DNA from: JAPXSY01 sp033812795
GTDB taxonomy: Bacteria; Verrucomicrobiota; Kiritimatiellia; RFP12; UBA1067
Assembly: GCA_033812795.1 (NCBI GenBank)
Contig: JAPXSY010000004.1
Span: 1-64,000 of the forward strand
DNA length: 64,000 bases
Direction of reading: 5' to 3'
Part shown: piece after piece, positions 34,194-44,056 of the stretch
Layout: each line of letters begins with the position of its first letter
How positions within the stretch are numbered: position 1 is the stretch's first letter
Position numbers and translations under genes: made by a program
Notes under the pieces: model-generated
Database searches by the model: none
What the model was told of the DNA's origin: nothing
The model's input: the letters and a program-made list of their open reading frames with translations, nothing else

Positions 34194-34673
34194 TTAAAAC
34201 GGTGTGATCGGTCCGGTGTAGGTGTCGCAGGCCTGTTGGAGCGCCTCCGTATGCTGGTGCATGATACGGATGAGGTGCCGCAGGTCGGTTTCACCGACGG
34301 TTCGGAGAGCGCTGGTTTCTACGGCATGGACCTCGGCTTTCAAGCGTTTCACCTTGTCGAGCCCTCTGCGTGTGAGGCGGATGATCTTGCGGCGGCGGTC
34401 CTGCGGATGCGGCAGGCGGGCAATCAGCCCCTGTTTTTCAAGGCCGTCGAGCAGGGCGGTCACGGTTTGGCGGGGAATCGCCAGTTCGTCAGCCGCTTCG
34501 GCTGCCTCGGCATGTTCGCGGTGGCAGTCGAGATAATCCAGCAGCATATACGTGTTGAGGGGTACCCCCCATTTGAGGAGAAAGAGGTTCGCTTGACGGG
34601 CAAGTTTATGAAAAACCTCCTTCATCTCACCAGCCAACTGAATGACTGTTTCGTCCTTCATTTCGTTGTGCAT
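34194..34673 (-). CDS. MarR-family transcriptional regulator
   Basis: This 159-residue winged-helix protein has the MarR pattern: a dimerising N-terminal helix, recognition segment ELAIPRQTVTALLDGLEKQG and wing HPQDRRRKIIRLTRRG (about residues 63-108). It is the last gene of the minus-strand efflux operon, 16 bp after the RND pump gene. The most likely role is repressing that operon and releasing on binding a pump substrate. No operator was identified. Confidence 0.88.
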   Translation of the reverse strand: MHNEMKDETVIQLAGEMKEVFHKLARQANLFLLKWGVPLNTYMLLDYLDCHREHAEAAEAADELAIPRQTVTALLDGLEKQGLIARLPHPQDRRRKIIRLTRRGLDKVKRLKAEVHAVETSALRTVGETDLRHLIRIMHQHTEALQQACDTYTGPITPF

Positions 34674-34689
34674 ATCGAACCTCCGTGGC

Positions 34690-37600
34690 TCATTTAGCCC
34701 TCCACTTGCGCCGCCAGCCGGTGAACAGCGCGTAAGTCACGGGGAGGAGGGTCAGGGTTAGAATACCCGCCATGAAGATGCCGCCGACCGAGGCGACACC
34801 GATCCCCACGCGGTTTTCGGAGCCGATGCCCGTGCCGGTCGCCAGCGGGATCATGCCGATGCCGGAGGCCAGAATCACCATGAGCACGGCGCGGAACTCT
34901 TCGGACATGGCGTTGCGCAAGGCGCGGTGCGGCACCATGCCCGCAGCCAGATTCTGCCCTAGTTTGTCGGCGATCAGAATCGCGGGGTTGACCACCACAC
35001 CGATCAGCATCACGACACCCAACTGCACAAAGATGGAGGCCGACGAACCGGTCATATCCAGTGCCCACATGACGCCGATCAGACCCATCGGTAACGTGGT
35101 GAGCACGAGGAACATGCGGCGGAAGGATTCCAGCATGGCGGCCAGGGTCAGCAAGGTCAAGAACGCGGCGATTATGATTGCCTCCGTAAAGTCGGCGATG
35201 GCCGTGCCCATCTCTTCGCTGATTCCCGAAAACTCAAGCGTGTAGCCCGGTGGCAGCATGTTTTCGTCGCGGACGGTCTGCATGAGGCGATTGCGGACAT
35301 CTCCGAGTTTCGCGTCTTGGGTAATATCACCGACGATTTTGACGGCGCGTTGCTTGTCGTGACGGAAGATCATGACCTTCATTAGGGCGTCGCGCACATC
35401 CGCTACGGTTTCTAGAGTGACGGCCTGCCCGTCTTTTGTGGGCAGCAGAAATTCGCGGACCTGCTCGCGTCCGGGGATCTCATCGAATTTGACGCGGATG
35501 TCATAGGTACGGTCGCCCCGCTTGTAGTCGGCAGCCTCGATGCCCTCGACATTGGCACGGACCGTCCAGGCGAGCATTTCAGGAGTCACGCCGATATCCG
35601 CCATAACGGAACGCTTAGGCAGCACACGGACCTCGCGTTTGGGGTCGCGCACGTTGGTGTCGAGGATGCCCACACCGTCGATTTCGAGGAACCGTTTCTG
35701 TATATTCAGAGCGGTGCGGTCGAGTACGTCTAAGTCGTCGCCCTTGAGCACTAGGTCAAGTTGGAGACTTTGGGTGCCTGTCGTGGCGCCAGGAACGGCG
35801 GCCGTGGCGATCACGTCGGTTTCATGAGCCAGCAGTCCACGGACTTCTTCCACGCGATCGAAGATCGTCCAGTCGCGATCGGTCTTATCCGTGAAGAGCA
35901 AGATGATCATCGCCAGATAGACGCCCTGATTAGCCTGTCCGCTGTGGGCCTCGGCACGCCCGACCAGTGAGAAAGTGCGCAATCGGTCTTGCAGCGGCTC
36001 AAAGCGTTTTTCGATTTCGTGGACACGCTCAACGGTGTGCTCAAGATCGTAGTACGGCGGGAACTCCAGGCGGACGAAGATCTTGCCGTAGTCATTGTTC
36101 TCGACGAAGCCCATACTGATGCGCTGCCCACAGATTTTCAAGGTGCCGACAAACAGGAGGATGCCGCCCAAGACGATCAGCGCGGCGAGCCAGCGGCGTT
36201 CGATGATGCGTCTGAGTATCACGGCGTGGAGACGTCCGTAGCGTTGGACGAAGTCGACCCAACGTCCGCCGAAGCGTGCCGCCCAGTTCTGCTTGCGTTG
36301 CGAGGCCGGCCGCATGATGAGGGCACAGAGGATGGGGGTGAGCGTGAAACTGACGAGAATGGAGGCAGCGTTGACGATCAGGGTAGTTCCGGCGAATGGC
36401 GCGAAGAAACGACCGACCATACTTGTCATCATCGTGATCGGCAACATCACGACCACGTTCGTGCCGGCCGATGCCAGCACCGCCACCGCGACTTCCGACG
36501 TGCCGATGCGCGCCGCTTCCCAACGGTCGGGTATGTCATCAAAGCGTTTGACGACGTTCTCAAGCACCACGATGGAGTTCGAGACCAAGATGCCGACCGA
36601 AAGGCCGATGGCCAGCAGGGTGGACTGGTTGAGCGTATACCCGGCCAGTCCCATAAAGAAAAGCGAGATGATGATGGTAACCGGCATGGCCAGCGCGACC
36701 ACAAACGTGGCGCGGATGTTGACGAGGAAAAGGAATAAGATCGCCGCGCACAGCAGGATGCCGGAGAGGATGTCTTCGATCGTCGCATCCACCGATGCCT
36801 GCACGTTGCGCGCGTCGTCGTCAACCCAGATCAACTCCATGCCCGGCGGCAAGGTTTTGATCACCTCTTCGTAACGCTTGCGGGACTCTTTGACCACGGT
36901 AACGGTGTTGCCCTCTGATTTTTTGACTACGCGCATCGCGACACCTTGGCGCCCGTCCAGAAACGCGCGCTCCCGCACCTCTTCCGGCGCGACCCGCACG
37001 GAACCTAGATCCTTGAGGGTGCGGCGTCGGCCATCGCGCGTGGCAACCTCCAGCGTCTCAATCTCCTCAACCGTGTCATATTCCGCGTAAAACCGTACGT
37101 TGTACTCGCTGCCCGCCTCGCGGATACGTCCACCGGGCACGTTGACGATGCTGTTGCGCAACGCAGTGACGATATCCCAACTGGTCAGGCCGGCAGCGAC
37201 GACCTTATCGCGATCCAGTTCCACCCAGACTTCGCGCTCGTTGCCGCCGGTGAGTTCGATCTTCTCCACGCCGCGCACGGTGGAAAAACGGTCATCCAGC
37301 GTGTTGTCGGCGTAGTCATAGAGTTCGTCAACTGGGATGTCTCCGGTCAGGAACATGCTGGCCACGGGAACCGCATTGATGTCCTCCTTTTCAATGATCG
37401 GACGGTCGGCGGTCTCCGGCAGGTCGGGCAAGACGGCATCCAGTTTTTCCCGTACGTCGTCAGCGGCGACGTTGACGTCCACGCCCATTTCAAACTGGAG
37501 CACCACCAGACTGATGTTTTCTTGGCAGGAGGAGAAGACATGCTTCAGGCCGTCCAAGCCCGATACCGCGTCCTCGATGTGTTTCGCCACGTCTTTTTCC

Positions 37601-37776
37601 ATGTCCTCGGGCGATGCGCCGAGCCAGGTGGTCGTGATCGTGATATAGGGAATATCCACGCTCGGCAGGAACTCGAGGGAGAGTTTGCGCCAGGTGTTTA
37701 ATCCCAGCGCGATCAGCGCGATGAGCATACAACTCACAGCGACGGGGCGTTTGGTGGAGGCATTGGCAAGGAACAT
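34690..37776 (-). CDS. RND-superfamily efflux pump lacking the TM4 aspartates
   Basis: The 1,028-residue inner-membrane protein has the AcrB plan: two sets of six membrane helices, each preceded by a large periplasmic loop (about residues 40-330 and 545-850). In TM4, where AcrB has Asp407-Asp408 within LLVDDAIVV, this protein reads ILVSNSIVV with Ser399-Asn400. In TM10 the segment VNPAILIADKLG also lacks the canonical AcrB lysine placement. The proton-relay residues are therefore altered, so energy coupling may differ, or other residues may serve. Its partner genes TolC-like and MFP lie directly upstream, and a MarR regulator follows. It probably exports lipophilic or toxic compounds. Confidence 0.85.
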   Translation of the reverse strand: MFLANASTKRPVAVSCMLIALIALGLNTWRKLSLEFLPSVDIPYITITTTWLGASPEDMEKDVAKHIEDAVSGLDGLKHVFSSCQENISLVVLQFEMGVDVNVAADDVREKLDAVLPDLPETADRPIIEKEDINAVPVASMFLTGDIPVDELYDYADNTLDDRFSTVRGVEKIELTGGNEREVWVELDRDKVVAAGLTSWDIVTALRNSIVNVPGGRIREAGSEYNVRFYAEYDTVEEIETLEVATRDGRRRTLKDLGSVRVAPEEVRERAFLDGRQGVAMRVVKKSEGNTVTVVKESRKRYEEVIKTLPPGMELIWVDDDARNVQASVDATIEDILSGILLCAAILFLFLVNIRATFVVALAMPVTIIISLFFMGLAGYTLNQSTLLAIGLSVGILVSNSIVVLENVVKRFDDIPDRWEAARIGTSEVAVAVLASAGTNVVVMLPITMMTSMVGRFFAPFAGTTLIVNAASILVSFTLTPILCALIMRPASQRKQNWAARFGGRWVDFVQRYGRLHAVILRRIIERRWLAALIVLGGILLFVGTLKICGQRISMGFVENNDYGKIFVRLEFPPYYDLEHTVERVHEIEKRFEPLQDRLRTFSLVGRAEAHSGQANQGVYLAMIILLFTDKTDRDWTIFDRVEEVRGLLAHETDVIATAAVPGATTGTQSLQLDLVLKGDDLDVLDRTALNIQKRFLEIDGVGILDTNVRDPKREVRVLPKRSVMADIGVTPEMLAWTVRANVEGIEAADYKRGDRTYDIRVKFDEIPGREQVREFLLPTKDGQAVTLETVADVRDALMKVMIFRHDKQRAVKIVGDITQDAKLGDVRNRLMQTVRDENMLPPGYTLEFSGISEEMGTAIADFTEAIIIAAFLTLLTLAAMLESFRRMFLVLTTLPMGLIGVMWALDMTGSSASIFVQLGVVMLIGVVVNPAILIADKLGQNLAAGMVPHRALRNAMSEEFRAVLMVILASGIGMIPLATGTGIGSENRVGIGVASVGGIFMAGILTLTLLPVTYALFTGWRRKWRAK

Positions 37777-37829
37777 AAGTATAGGGGCGTTTAAGGGTTT
37801 AAGATTGAGGTGCCGGAAACGAGGTATGA

Positions 37830-38969
37830 TTAGCGGATGTCTACTGCGACACCGTCAGTGGCTTGGGATTGGCCTTCGACCAAAATCTGCTCGCCTTCCG
37901 CGAGGCCTTCTAGGATTTCGGTCCAGCCGTCATTGCGCAGGCCGGCTTTTACATCGCGCATGTTGGCCTTGCCGTCTTTGACGACAAAGACGACTGATCG
38001 GTTCAGACGCGCCACAATGGAGGCATCCGGTACAGCTAAGCCGTCACGTTTCTCGAACACGAAGGAGAATGAGGCCATGTTTCCGGGGACGGCTGCAGGA
38101 TTGTTCTCGATCAGACCTTTCACTTCAAAGGTGCGCAGGATGGCGTCGATCGTCGGGCTGCGGTAGGTGACGGGATAGGAGCCTAGATCCTTTCCGTCCG
38201 CAGAGAGTTTGAAGGTGGCTTTGCCCGGCTCGGCCTCGGGGTAAAGCGTAGCCGGCAGATAGGCGACGGCCTCGACAACGGTAGGATCGTCGATGCGCAG
38301 GACAACCTGTCCGGCGGCGAGATGTTCGCCCGGCTCGGCCGCACGTTTGTTGACAATGCCGGAGATCGGCGCGATGATGCGTGTGTCGTCCAATGCCTTC
38401 TGCGCGATGCGCAGGGCGGCCTCGGCCTGCACGACCCGCGCTTCGGCGAGTTCCACTTCGGCCTTCGTCAGGCGCAGGGCTGCCTGAGTGACGATATACG
38501 CAGTTTCGTAAATCTCAAACTCGTTGTCGGTCACGGTGCCTTTTTCATGGAGGCGGCTGTAACGCTTGAAGTCCCGTTCGGCCTTCAGGCTTTCGGCTGC
38601 GGTTTTTTCCGATGCGGCACGGCTGACCGCACAGGCGGCGCGCGCTACGGCCAGATCTTGCTCGGCGGCGGTGACCGCATTGCTCTGTGCGACGGGATCG
38701 ACCTGAAACAGGACGGTTTTTCCCGCTTCCACACGATCCCCGTCATCCACCCAAATAGCATCCAGGTTGCCGCCGGTGCGTGCGGCGACATTGGCGAAGT
38801 TCTTGGTCTGGAGCGAGCCTTGCACCAGAAAGCGCCGTTCAAAGTTACGCGCCGCGACCGGCGTGACCTTGACAGGCAGCACTTGTTGCGCAAGCGATGT
38901 CGTAGCGGCGAGCGCGACCGACGCCAACAGCAGATTCATAGGTTTGATAGCAGGTAGGGATACGTGCAT
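37830..38969 (-). CDS. RND efflux periplasmic adaptor (MFP)
   Basis: The 379-residue adaptor follows AAGGAAG with good spacing, three bases after the stop codon of the outer-membrane gene. A signal segment lies at about residues 10-28 (MNLLLASVALAATTSLAQ). The order of parts is typical: a first lipoyl half (GNLDAIWVDDGDRVEAGK), a long coiled-coil hairpin (about 95-190), a second lipoyl half (TRIIAPISGIVNKRAAEPGE), a beta-barrel and a membrane-proximal domain (NDGWTEILEGLAEGEQIL). There is no lipobox cysteine, so it is probably soluble or held by its N-terminus. It bridges the RND pump and the TolC-like channel. Confidence 0.9.
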   Translation of the reverse strand: MHVSLPAIKPMNLLLASVALAATTSLAQQVLPVKVTPVAARNFERRFLVQGSLQTKNFANVAARTGGNLDAIWVDDGDRVEAGKTVLFQVDPVAQSNAVTAAEQDLAVARAACAVSRAASEKTAAESLKAERDFKRYSRLHEKGTVTDNEFEIYETAYIVTQAALRLTKAEVELAEARVVQAEAALRIAQKALDDTRIIAPISGIVNKRAAEPGEHLAAGQVVLRIDDPTVVEAVAYLPATLYPEAEPGKATFKLSADGKDLGSYPVTYRSPTIDAILRTFEVKGLIENNPAAVPGNMASFSFVFEKRDGLAVPDASIVARLNRSVVFVVKDGKANMRDVKAGLRNDGWTEILEGLAEGEQILVEGQSQATDGVAVDIR

Positions 38970-38972
38970 GAT

Positions 38973-40352
38973 TTATTCTTCCTTCTTTAAATCGGTTTCG
39001 GGGAGGAGGGTCGTGCCCATGGCCAAGTCCAAAGTGGCGCGGGCGATCGCTTCCTGATAGCGTGTTTGTACGAGAATAACCTGAGCGGTGTCGCGTTCGG
39101 CTTCGGCCTCGAGGCTGTCCTTGGCCGGGATCAGGCCGGCGCGCATCTTTTCGCGGTAGTCGTTGCTTTTGAGGTCGAATGCGCGATGGTTCTGGGTCGC
39201 GACGCGGTAGGCGTCCGTCGCGTCCTGTATCCCCATATGCGCGCGGGTCACCTCCAGCATGATGCTGAGAAAGAGAGATTCACGGCTCAATTCAGCGGAC
39301 GTGCGCTCGACCTTGGACGAGCGGTAACGCGCGACATTGGCAAAGCCGTCAAAGAGCTTCCAGGTTCCGGCAAGTCCCAGCTTCCAGTTGTGCAGGCGGT
39401 CCATCGACGTATTGTCGGCATAGGTGCCGGTCCAGAACCCCATCACATTGGGCAGGAAATCGCAGAAGGCTTGGCGGACCTGGTGGTTGCGCATGACCAC
39501 ATTCCGGTCAGCCATCGCAAGTTCCGGGTGGCTGGAGAGTGCCTGCAGCACGCGCTCTTCAAGGGTGGTGTCCGGTAGGGCGGATTCGTCAGGGGCACCT
39601 GCCAGCTTGATGGAGGCATCCGGCGCGAGCCCCAGCGTTAGGAGCAAGGCCCCGCGCGCGGTGACGAGCCCGCGCTCCGCCTGCGACAGGGCTGCGGCGC
39701 GATCTTCGTAGCGGGCACGCGCCAGCTCCCGCTCCCATACGGTGCTCATGCCCTCGGCGGCCAAACTGTCGATGCGGCGGAAGGTCTCCTGCGCGGCATC
39801 CCGCTGCGCGGTGAGCGCATTGATGATCTCCTCCTGAACGAGGCAGGTGTAATAATCGCGGGTGGTCTCCAGCACGATGACCTGCCGGACGTAGTGCGCG
39901 GCAACTGCGGCGATCTCCGTCTGCTGGCGACGCGCGGCGTAGAGGAACCAGACCGAGGGGGTGAGGATCGGCACATCGACGTTAAGCGCGGCATCGCTGA
40001 AAGAGCGGCGTTCAAACGCCATGAGGCCGCCTCCGACCGTGTTGGGGAAGCGGTTGCGCGTGGCCGAGGCGGCCAACGTCATTTTCGGCAGGAACTCCGA
40101 GAACGCGATGTCTTTGCCGAGGCGGGCGAGTTCGTGCCGCAGGTCGGCTTGGCGGGCCTCGTAATTGTTTGTCATCGCGATCGTCAGACAGTCCTGCAAA
40201 GAGAGCGGCTGCGCCAACAGGGCGGCGGTCTGCGCGTCGAGGTCACGCCGGAAGTCTTCGGTGTGCTCGCTCCGCGTCTGCTGCGCGTCATAGGTGCTGC
40301 ATCCACACCATGTGAGGACGATCAGAGAAAGAAAAATAGGCTTAAGATTCAT
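38973..40352 (-). CDS. TolC-like outer-membrane efflux lipoprotein
   Basis: The ATG at 40352 gives MNLKPIFLSLIVLTWCGCST, a lipoprotein signal with GC at the lipobox. A longer frame reaching 40436 has no better start. The 459-residue product has two outer-membrane-efflux repeats (PF02321) with long coiled coils: LSLQDCLTIAMTNNYEARQA and, in the second half, ALSSHPELAMADRNVVMRNH. It forms the outer-membrane channel for the RND pump encoded downstream and is the first gene of the operon TolC-MFP-RND-MarR. Confidence 0.88.
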   Translation of the reverse strand: MNLKPIFLSLIVLTWCGCSTYDAQQTRSEHTEDFRRDLDAQTAALLAQPLSLQDCLTIAMTNNYEARQADLRHELARLGKDIAFSEFLPKMTLAASATRNRFPNTVGGGLMAFERRSFSDAALNVDVPILTPSVWFLYAARRQQTEIAAVAAHYVRQVIVLETTRDYYTCLVQEEIINALTAQRDAAQETFRRIDSLAAEGMSTVWERELARARYEDRAAALSQAERGLVTARGALLLTLGLAPDASIKLAGAPDESALPDTTLEERVLQALSSHPELAMADRNVVMRNHQVRQAFCDFLPNVMGFWTGTYADNTSMDRLHNWKLGLAGTWKLFDGFANVARYRSSKVERTSAELSRESLFLSIMLEVTRAHMGIQDATDAYRVATQNHRAFDLKSNDYREKMRAGLIPAKDSLEAEAERDTAQVILVQTRYQEAIARATLDLAMGTTLLPETDLKKEE

Positions 40353-40436
40353 TGTCAATGTTTGTGGGTTGCCGGGCCTATCCCGGGTTGAACGGGGCGG
40401 GATAATACAGGTTCGGATTATCCGAATCAAGACCAA

Positions 40437-40723
40437 ATTTGTGTTTTTTTAACGCAGAGACGGGGAGACGCAGAGGGTTGAGAGAAGTTCATTAGTTGAT
40501 TAGTTCATTAGTGCATTAGTTTTGGCATGATCGCAGGTCGCGGGTCGAATGTCGCGGGTCAACCTCTCTTATTGCGGCCACCCAGTGGTCGCAACCGTGA
40601 GAGTAAAACAGGGTGACCATCTCAGGGCGACGCCGAATAGGGGCACGGGTTTTCCAAATACCGGGAAGGTGCTCATACCATGACCGCGAAACGCTGGCTT
40701 GGATCGCGTGCGGAAAAGAGCGG
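40437..40723. other. Intergenic region with shared repeat words
   Basis: No gene is supported between the TolC-like gene and uvrA, which are divergent. The region holds AACGCAGAGACGGGGAGACG, a GTTCATTAGT...GCATTAGT run (40488-40520, shared with 26391-26455), and GGTCGCGGGTCGAATGTCGC (40536-40555), which recurs inverted near 23970-24000. Beyond 40570 nothing is recognised except the promoter at 40724. Confidence 0.6.
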
Positions 40724-40752
40724 TTGACGCCTTTGGGGAGGCTCCGTACACT
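40724..40752 (+). promoter_or_regulatory. Promoter of uvrA
   Basis: TTGACG (40724-40729) and TACACT (40747-40752) with a 17-bp spacer lie about 88 bp upstream of the uvrA start. No SOS-type operator is recognised around them. Confidence 0.5.
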
Positions 40753-40839
40753 TCCTTCCCTATCAGGGGATCAGGCGGCGGACGCGGACGGTCTCCGGAG
40801 GCCTGGCCGGGGGCGGACTTGTCCGGCGCGGTGATCTTT

Positions 40840-43668
40840 ATGACAGACATCCTCATCAGTGGCGCGCGGCAGCATAATCTCAAGAATGTCGATGTGCGCA
40901 TCCCGCGTGATTCGCTTACGGTGATCACCGGGCTCAGCGGTTCCGGCAAATCGTCGTTGGCGTTTGACACGCTCTATGCCGAGGGGCAGCGCCGGTATGT
41001 CGAGAGTCTCTCGGCCTATGCGCGGCAGTTTCTGGACCGGATGCAGAAGCCCGACGTGGACCATATCGAAGGGCTGTCGCCCGCGATCGCAATCGAGCAG
41101 CGGACATCCGGCGGGAATCCCCGCTCCGTCGTGGCCACGGTGACGGAGATCCACGATTATCTGCGCCTGCTGTACGGCAGCATCGGACAGGCGCATTGTC
41201 CCGAGTGCGGCAAACCGGTGGGGCGGCAGAGCGCGGAGCAGATCGTGGACCGCCTGTCGGGCGAGCCAGCGGGAAGCAAGCTGATTCTGCTGGCACCTTT
41301 GGTGCGGGGACGCAAGGGTCGGCATGAGGAGGTGCTCGAGGCGGCCCGGCGTCAGGGTTTTGTCCGGATCCGTGTGGATGGGAACCTGTTTGCGTTGGAC
41401 GACGTGCCGCGGCTGGAGAAGAACAAAGCGCACACCCTTGAGGTGGTGGTGGACCGGCTGGTGGCGGGGGACGGGGTGCATGCGCGGCTCACCGACTCGG
41501 TCGAGTTGGGGCTGAAACAGGGTAACGGCCTCATTCTGGTGCAGGTGACCCGGCCGGACGGTAAGACGCGCGAGGAGGTGTTTTCCGAAAAGAATGCGTG
41601 TCCGGATTGCGGGATCAGTTTTGAAGAGCTAAAGCCGCGGTCGTTCTCCTTCAACAATCCGTATGGCGCCTGTCCGGTTTGTGCGGGATTGGGCGCCCAA
41701 TTGGTTTTTGACGAGGAGCGGGTGGTGCCGAACAAAACCCTGTCGCTGGCCGAAGGCGCGATTCAGCCCTGGCGTCACGGCGGGTTCCGCATGGTGGTTT
41801 ACTACAAACACCTCACCAAGGCGGTGGCTGCGGCGTACGGGGTGGATTTGAACACGCCGTATCAGGAGTTGCCCGAGCGTTTCCGGCAGATTCTCCTGCA
41901 CGGTAGCGGGGAGGAACCGGTGACGCTGCGGTTCTGGATGCGCGGTGCCTGGCGCAAAACCGAAAAGCCGTTCGAAGGCGTGCTGCCGAGTCTGTTGCGG
42001 CGCTACAACGAATCGGAGTTTGACGAGGTGCGGGAAAAACTCCGGCAATACATGAGCCGTCAGACCTGTCCGGCCTGTCAGGGGGCGCGTCTGCGTCCCG
42101 AGGCCCGCGTCTGCACCGTGTCAGGCCGTTCGCTGGTGGAGGTGATGGCCATGACGATCCGGCAGGGGGTGGCGTTTTTCGACAAACTGAAGTTGGATGC
42201 GGCGCAGGCGGCGGCGGTCTCCGAGGTGTTGAAAGAGATTCGCCGCCGGCTCGCGTTCCTTTCGGATGTGGGGCTCGATTATCTCTCGCTCGACCGGGAG
42301 AGTTCGACCCTTTCCGGCGGCGAGATGCAGCGCATTCGGCTGGCCACGCAGATCGGGTCCGGGCTGGTCGGTGTGTTGTATGTGCTGGACGAGCCGACGA
42401 TCGGTCTTCATCCGCGTGACAACGAGCGGCTCATCGGCATGCTGCGCCGGCTGCAGCGGCGCGGCAACACCGTGGTGGTGGTCGAGCATGACGAGGAGAT
42501 GATCCGAAATGCGGACCACATTGTGGATTTGGGGCCCCGGGCCGGACGTCAGGGTGGCGAGGTGGTGTATCAGGGAGGGTTAAAGGGACTGCTGGCCAGC
42601 AGGCATTCCCTGACGGCCGATTACCTGACCGGACGCATGCGGATCGCGATCCCTGAGGCGCGCGTCCAACCGGGTCCGGCCCGGCTCACCATCAAGGGGG
42701 CTGCGGAAAACAATCTCCGGAACATCGATGTGGAGATCCCGCTCGGTTGTTTCGTCTGTGTGACGGGGGTCTCCGGGTCCGGCAAATCCACACTGGTGGG
42801 CGAGATACTCAAGAACTACCTGTTCCGCCATTTCTACGGTTCCAAAGAGCGCGTGGGGGCCTGCAAGAAAATCACCGGGATCGAAGGGATCGACAGCGTC
42901 ATCGAGATTGATCAGAGCCCGATCGGGCGCACGCCCCGCAGCAACCCAGTCACCTACACCGGGGCCTTCACACCGATCCGCAGCCTGTTCGCCGCCACGC
43001 CCGCGGCCAAGGTGCGCGGGTACGGTCCGGGGCGCTTCAGCTTCAACGTCAAGGGCGGTCGGTGCGAAGTGTGCAAGGGGGACGGCGTGCGCTGTCTGGA
43101 AATGCACTTTCTGCCGGATGTGTACGTGACCTGCGAGCAATGCGGCGGGCAGCGTTACAATAAAGAGACACTGGAGGTCCGGTACGGTGGCAGGAACATC
43201 TCCGAGGTGTTGAATCTGACGGTGGACGAGGCGCTCGAGTTCTTTGCCCCGGTGCCGGCGGTCGCCAAGAAACTGCGGACTCTATCCGAGGTCGGGTTGG
43301 GATACATTCATTTGGGTCAGGCCTCGACGACCCTTTCGGGGGGCGAGGCGCAGCGCATCAAGCTGGCCGCCGAACTGTCGAAGCGCTCGACCGGCCGGAC
43401 GCTGTATCTGTTGGACGAGCCGACGACCGGCCTGCACTTCGCGGATATTCACAAACTGCTCGATCTCCTGTTGCGGTTGCGTGAATCCGGCAACACGGTG
43501 GTGGTGATCGAACATAATCCGGATGTGATCAAATGTGCGGATCACCTCATTGATCTCGGGCCGGGCGGGGGGGACGAGGGCGGGTGGCTGGTTGCGACCG
43601 GCACGCCGGAGGAGGTCGCCGCCTGCCCGGACTCCGTGACGGGACGCTTTCTGAAGCGGCATCTGTGA
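40840..43668 (+). CDS. uvrA: Excinuclease ABC subunit A
   Basis: The ATG at 40840 (MTDILISGARQHNLKNVDV) matches the family N-terminus. The frame is open further upstream but without homology; an in-frame GTG at 40831 is possible. The 942-residue UvrA has two ABC ATPase modules: Walker A GLSGSGKSSLAF and GVSGSGKSTLVG, and two LSGGE signatures (STLSGGEMQRIRLA, TTLSGGEAQRIKLA). Zinc modules show as CPECGKP, CPDCG...CPVCAG, CPACQG and CEVCKGDG...CEQCGGQ. It recognises bulky DNA lesions and loads UvrB in nucleotide excision repair. It stands alone here and no other uvr gene is in the window. Confidence 0.97.
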   Translation: MTDILISGARQHNLKNVDVRIPRDSLTVITGLSGSGKSSLAFDTLYAEGQRRYVESLSAYARQFLDRMQKPDVDHIEGLSPAIAIEQRTSGGNPRSVVATVTEIHDYLRLLYGSIGQAHCPECGKPVGRQSAEQIVDRLSGEPAGSKLILLAPLVRGRKGRHEEVLEAARRQGFVRIRVDGNLFALDDVPRLEKNKAHTLEVVVDRLVAGDGVHARLTDSVELGLKQGNGLILVQVTRPDGKTREEVFSEKNACPDCGISFEELKPRSFSFNNPYGACPVCAGLGAQLVFDEERVVPNKTLSLAEGAIQPWRHGGFRMVVYYKHLTKAVAAAYGVDLNTPYQELPERFRQILLHGSGEEPVTLRFWMRGAWRKTEKPFEGVLPSLLRRYNESEFDEVREKLRQYMSRQTCPACQGARLRPEARVCTVSGRSLVEVMAMTIRQGVAFFDKLKLDAAQAAAVSEVLKEIRRRLAFLSDVGLDYLSLDRESSTLSGGEMQRIRLATQIGSGLVGVLYVLDEPTIGLHPRDNERLIGMLRRLQRRGNTVVVVEHDEEMIRNADHIVDLGPRAGRQGGEVVYQGGLKGLLASRHSLTADYLTGRMRIAIPEARVQPGPARLTIKGAAENNLRNIDVEIPLGCFVCVTGVSGSGKSTLVGEILKNYLFRHFYGSKERVGACKKITGIEGIDSVIEIDQSPIGRTPRSNPVTYTGAFTPIRSLFAATPAAKVRGYGPGRFSFNVKGGRCEVCKGDGVRCLEMHFLPDVYVTCEQCGGQRYNKETLEVRYGGRNISEVLNLTVDEALEFFAPVPAVAKKLRTLSEVGLGYIHLGQASTTLSGGEAQRIKLAAELSKRSTGRTLYLLDEPTTGLHFADIHKLLDLLLRLRESGNTVVVIEHNPDVIKCADHLIDLGPGGGDEGGWLVATGTPEEVAACPDSVTGRFLKRHL

Positions 43669-43740
43669 GGCGCGCTGACGCTTTTTGGGGGGAGGGAACG
43701 TGGGATGTGTCCGTCATGCCTGTCGCGAAGCATGGGCGGG

Positions 43741-43784
43741 GGACGGTTCCCTGAACCGTCCGCGGACGCCTCGGGGAGGCGTCC
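43741..43784. repeat. Two adjacent perfect 9-bp hairpins
   Basis: GGACGGTTC-cct-GAACCGTCC (43741-43761) and GGACGCCTC-ggg-GAGGCGTCC (43764-43784) stand side by side after uvrA. The first recurs, with one wobble, at 26483-26503. The second recurs exactly at 44091-44111. They look like members of a REP-like family. No U-run follows, so they are not typical intrinsic terminators. Confidence 0.75.
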
Positions 43785-43792
43785 CTGCCGTG

Positions 43793-44040
43793 AACCTAAA
43801 AAGAGCAGTTGAACCTTCAACTCTCTTGGGTTTCTGGGTTTCAAGGTTTCTGGGTTTCAGGGTTTCATCGGGGTCGGGATCGGGATCGCTATCGGGTTTC
43901 TGGTTTCAGGATTTCATCCAAATCGGGATCGGGATCGGGTTTCAAGGTTTCAGGGTTTCTGGTTTCAAGGTTTCTGGTTTCAGGATTTCATCCAAATCGG
44001 GGTCGGGATCGGGATCGCTATCGGGATCGATTGCTTCACC
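43793..44040 (+). repeat. Composite telomere-like repeat block with 22-bp leader
   Basis: The block opens with AACCTAAAAAGAGCAGTTGAAC (43793-43814, identical to 23831 and 1450) and CTTCAACTCTC. Runs of GGGTTTC(T/A) heptamers follow, interrupted by ATCCAAATCGGG and (ATCGGG/ATCGCT) hexamers. It has the same plan as the 11.85-12.25 kb block in opposite orientation. Open frames across it are low-complexity artefacts. It fills most of the uvrA-pssA gap, and no inverted right end was seen. Confidence 0.85.
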
Positions 44041-44056
44041 ACGTGACAAAAGGTAG

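Noticed and set aside
40569..40970. 133-codon minus-strand frame overlapping the uvrA start
   Set aside because: Its first half is antisense to uvrA and the rest shows no family; no convincing start signal.
43685..44056. 123-codon plus-strand frame over the repeat block after uvrA
   Set aside because: Low-complexity translation of repeats; it begins outside the block without a ribosome-binding site.
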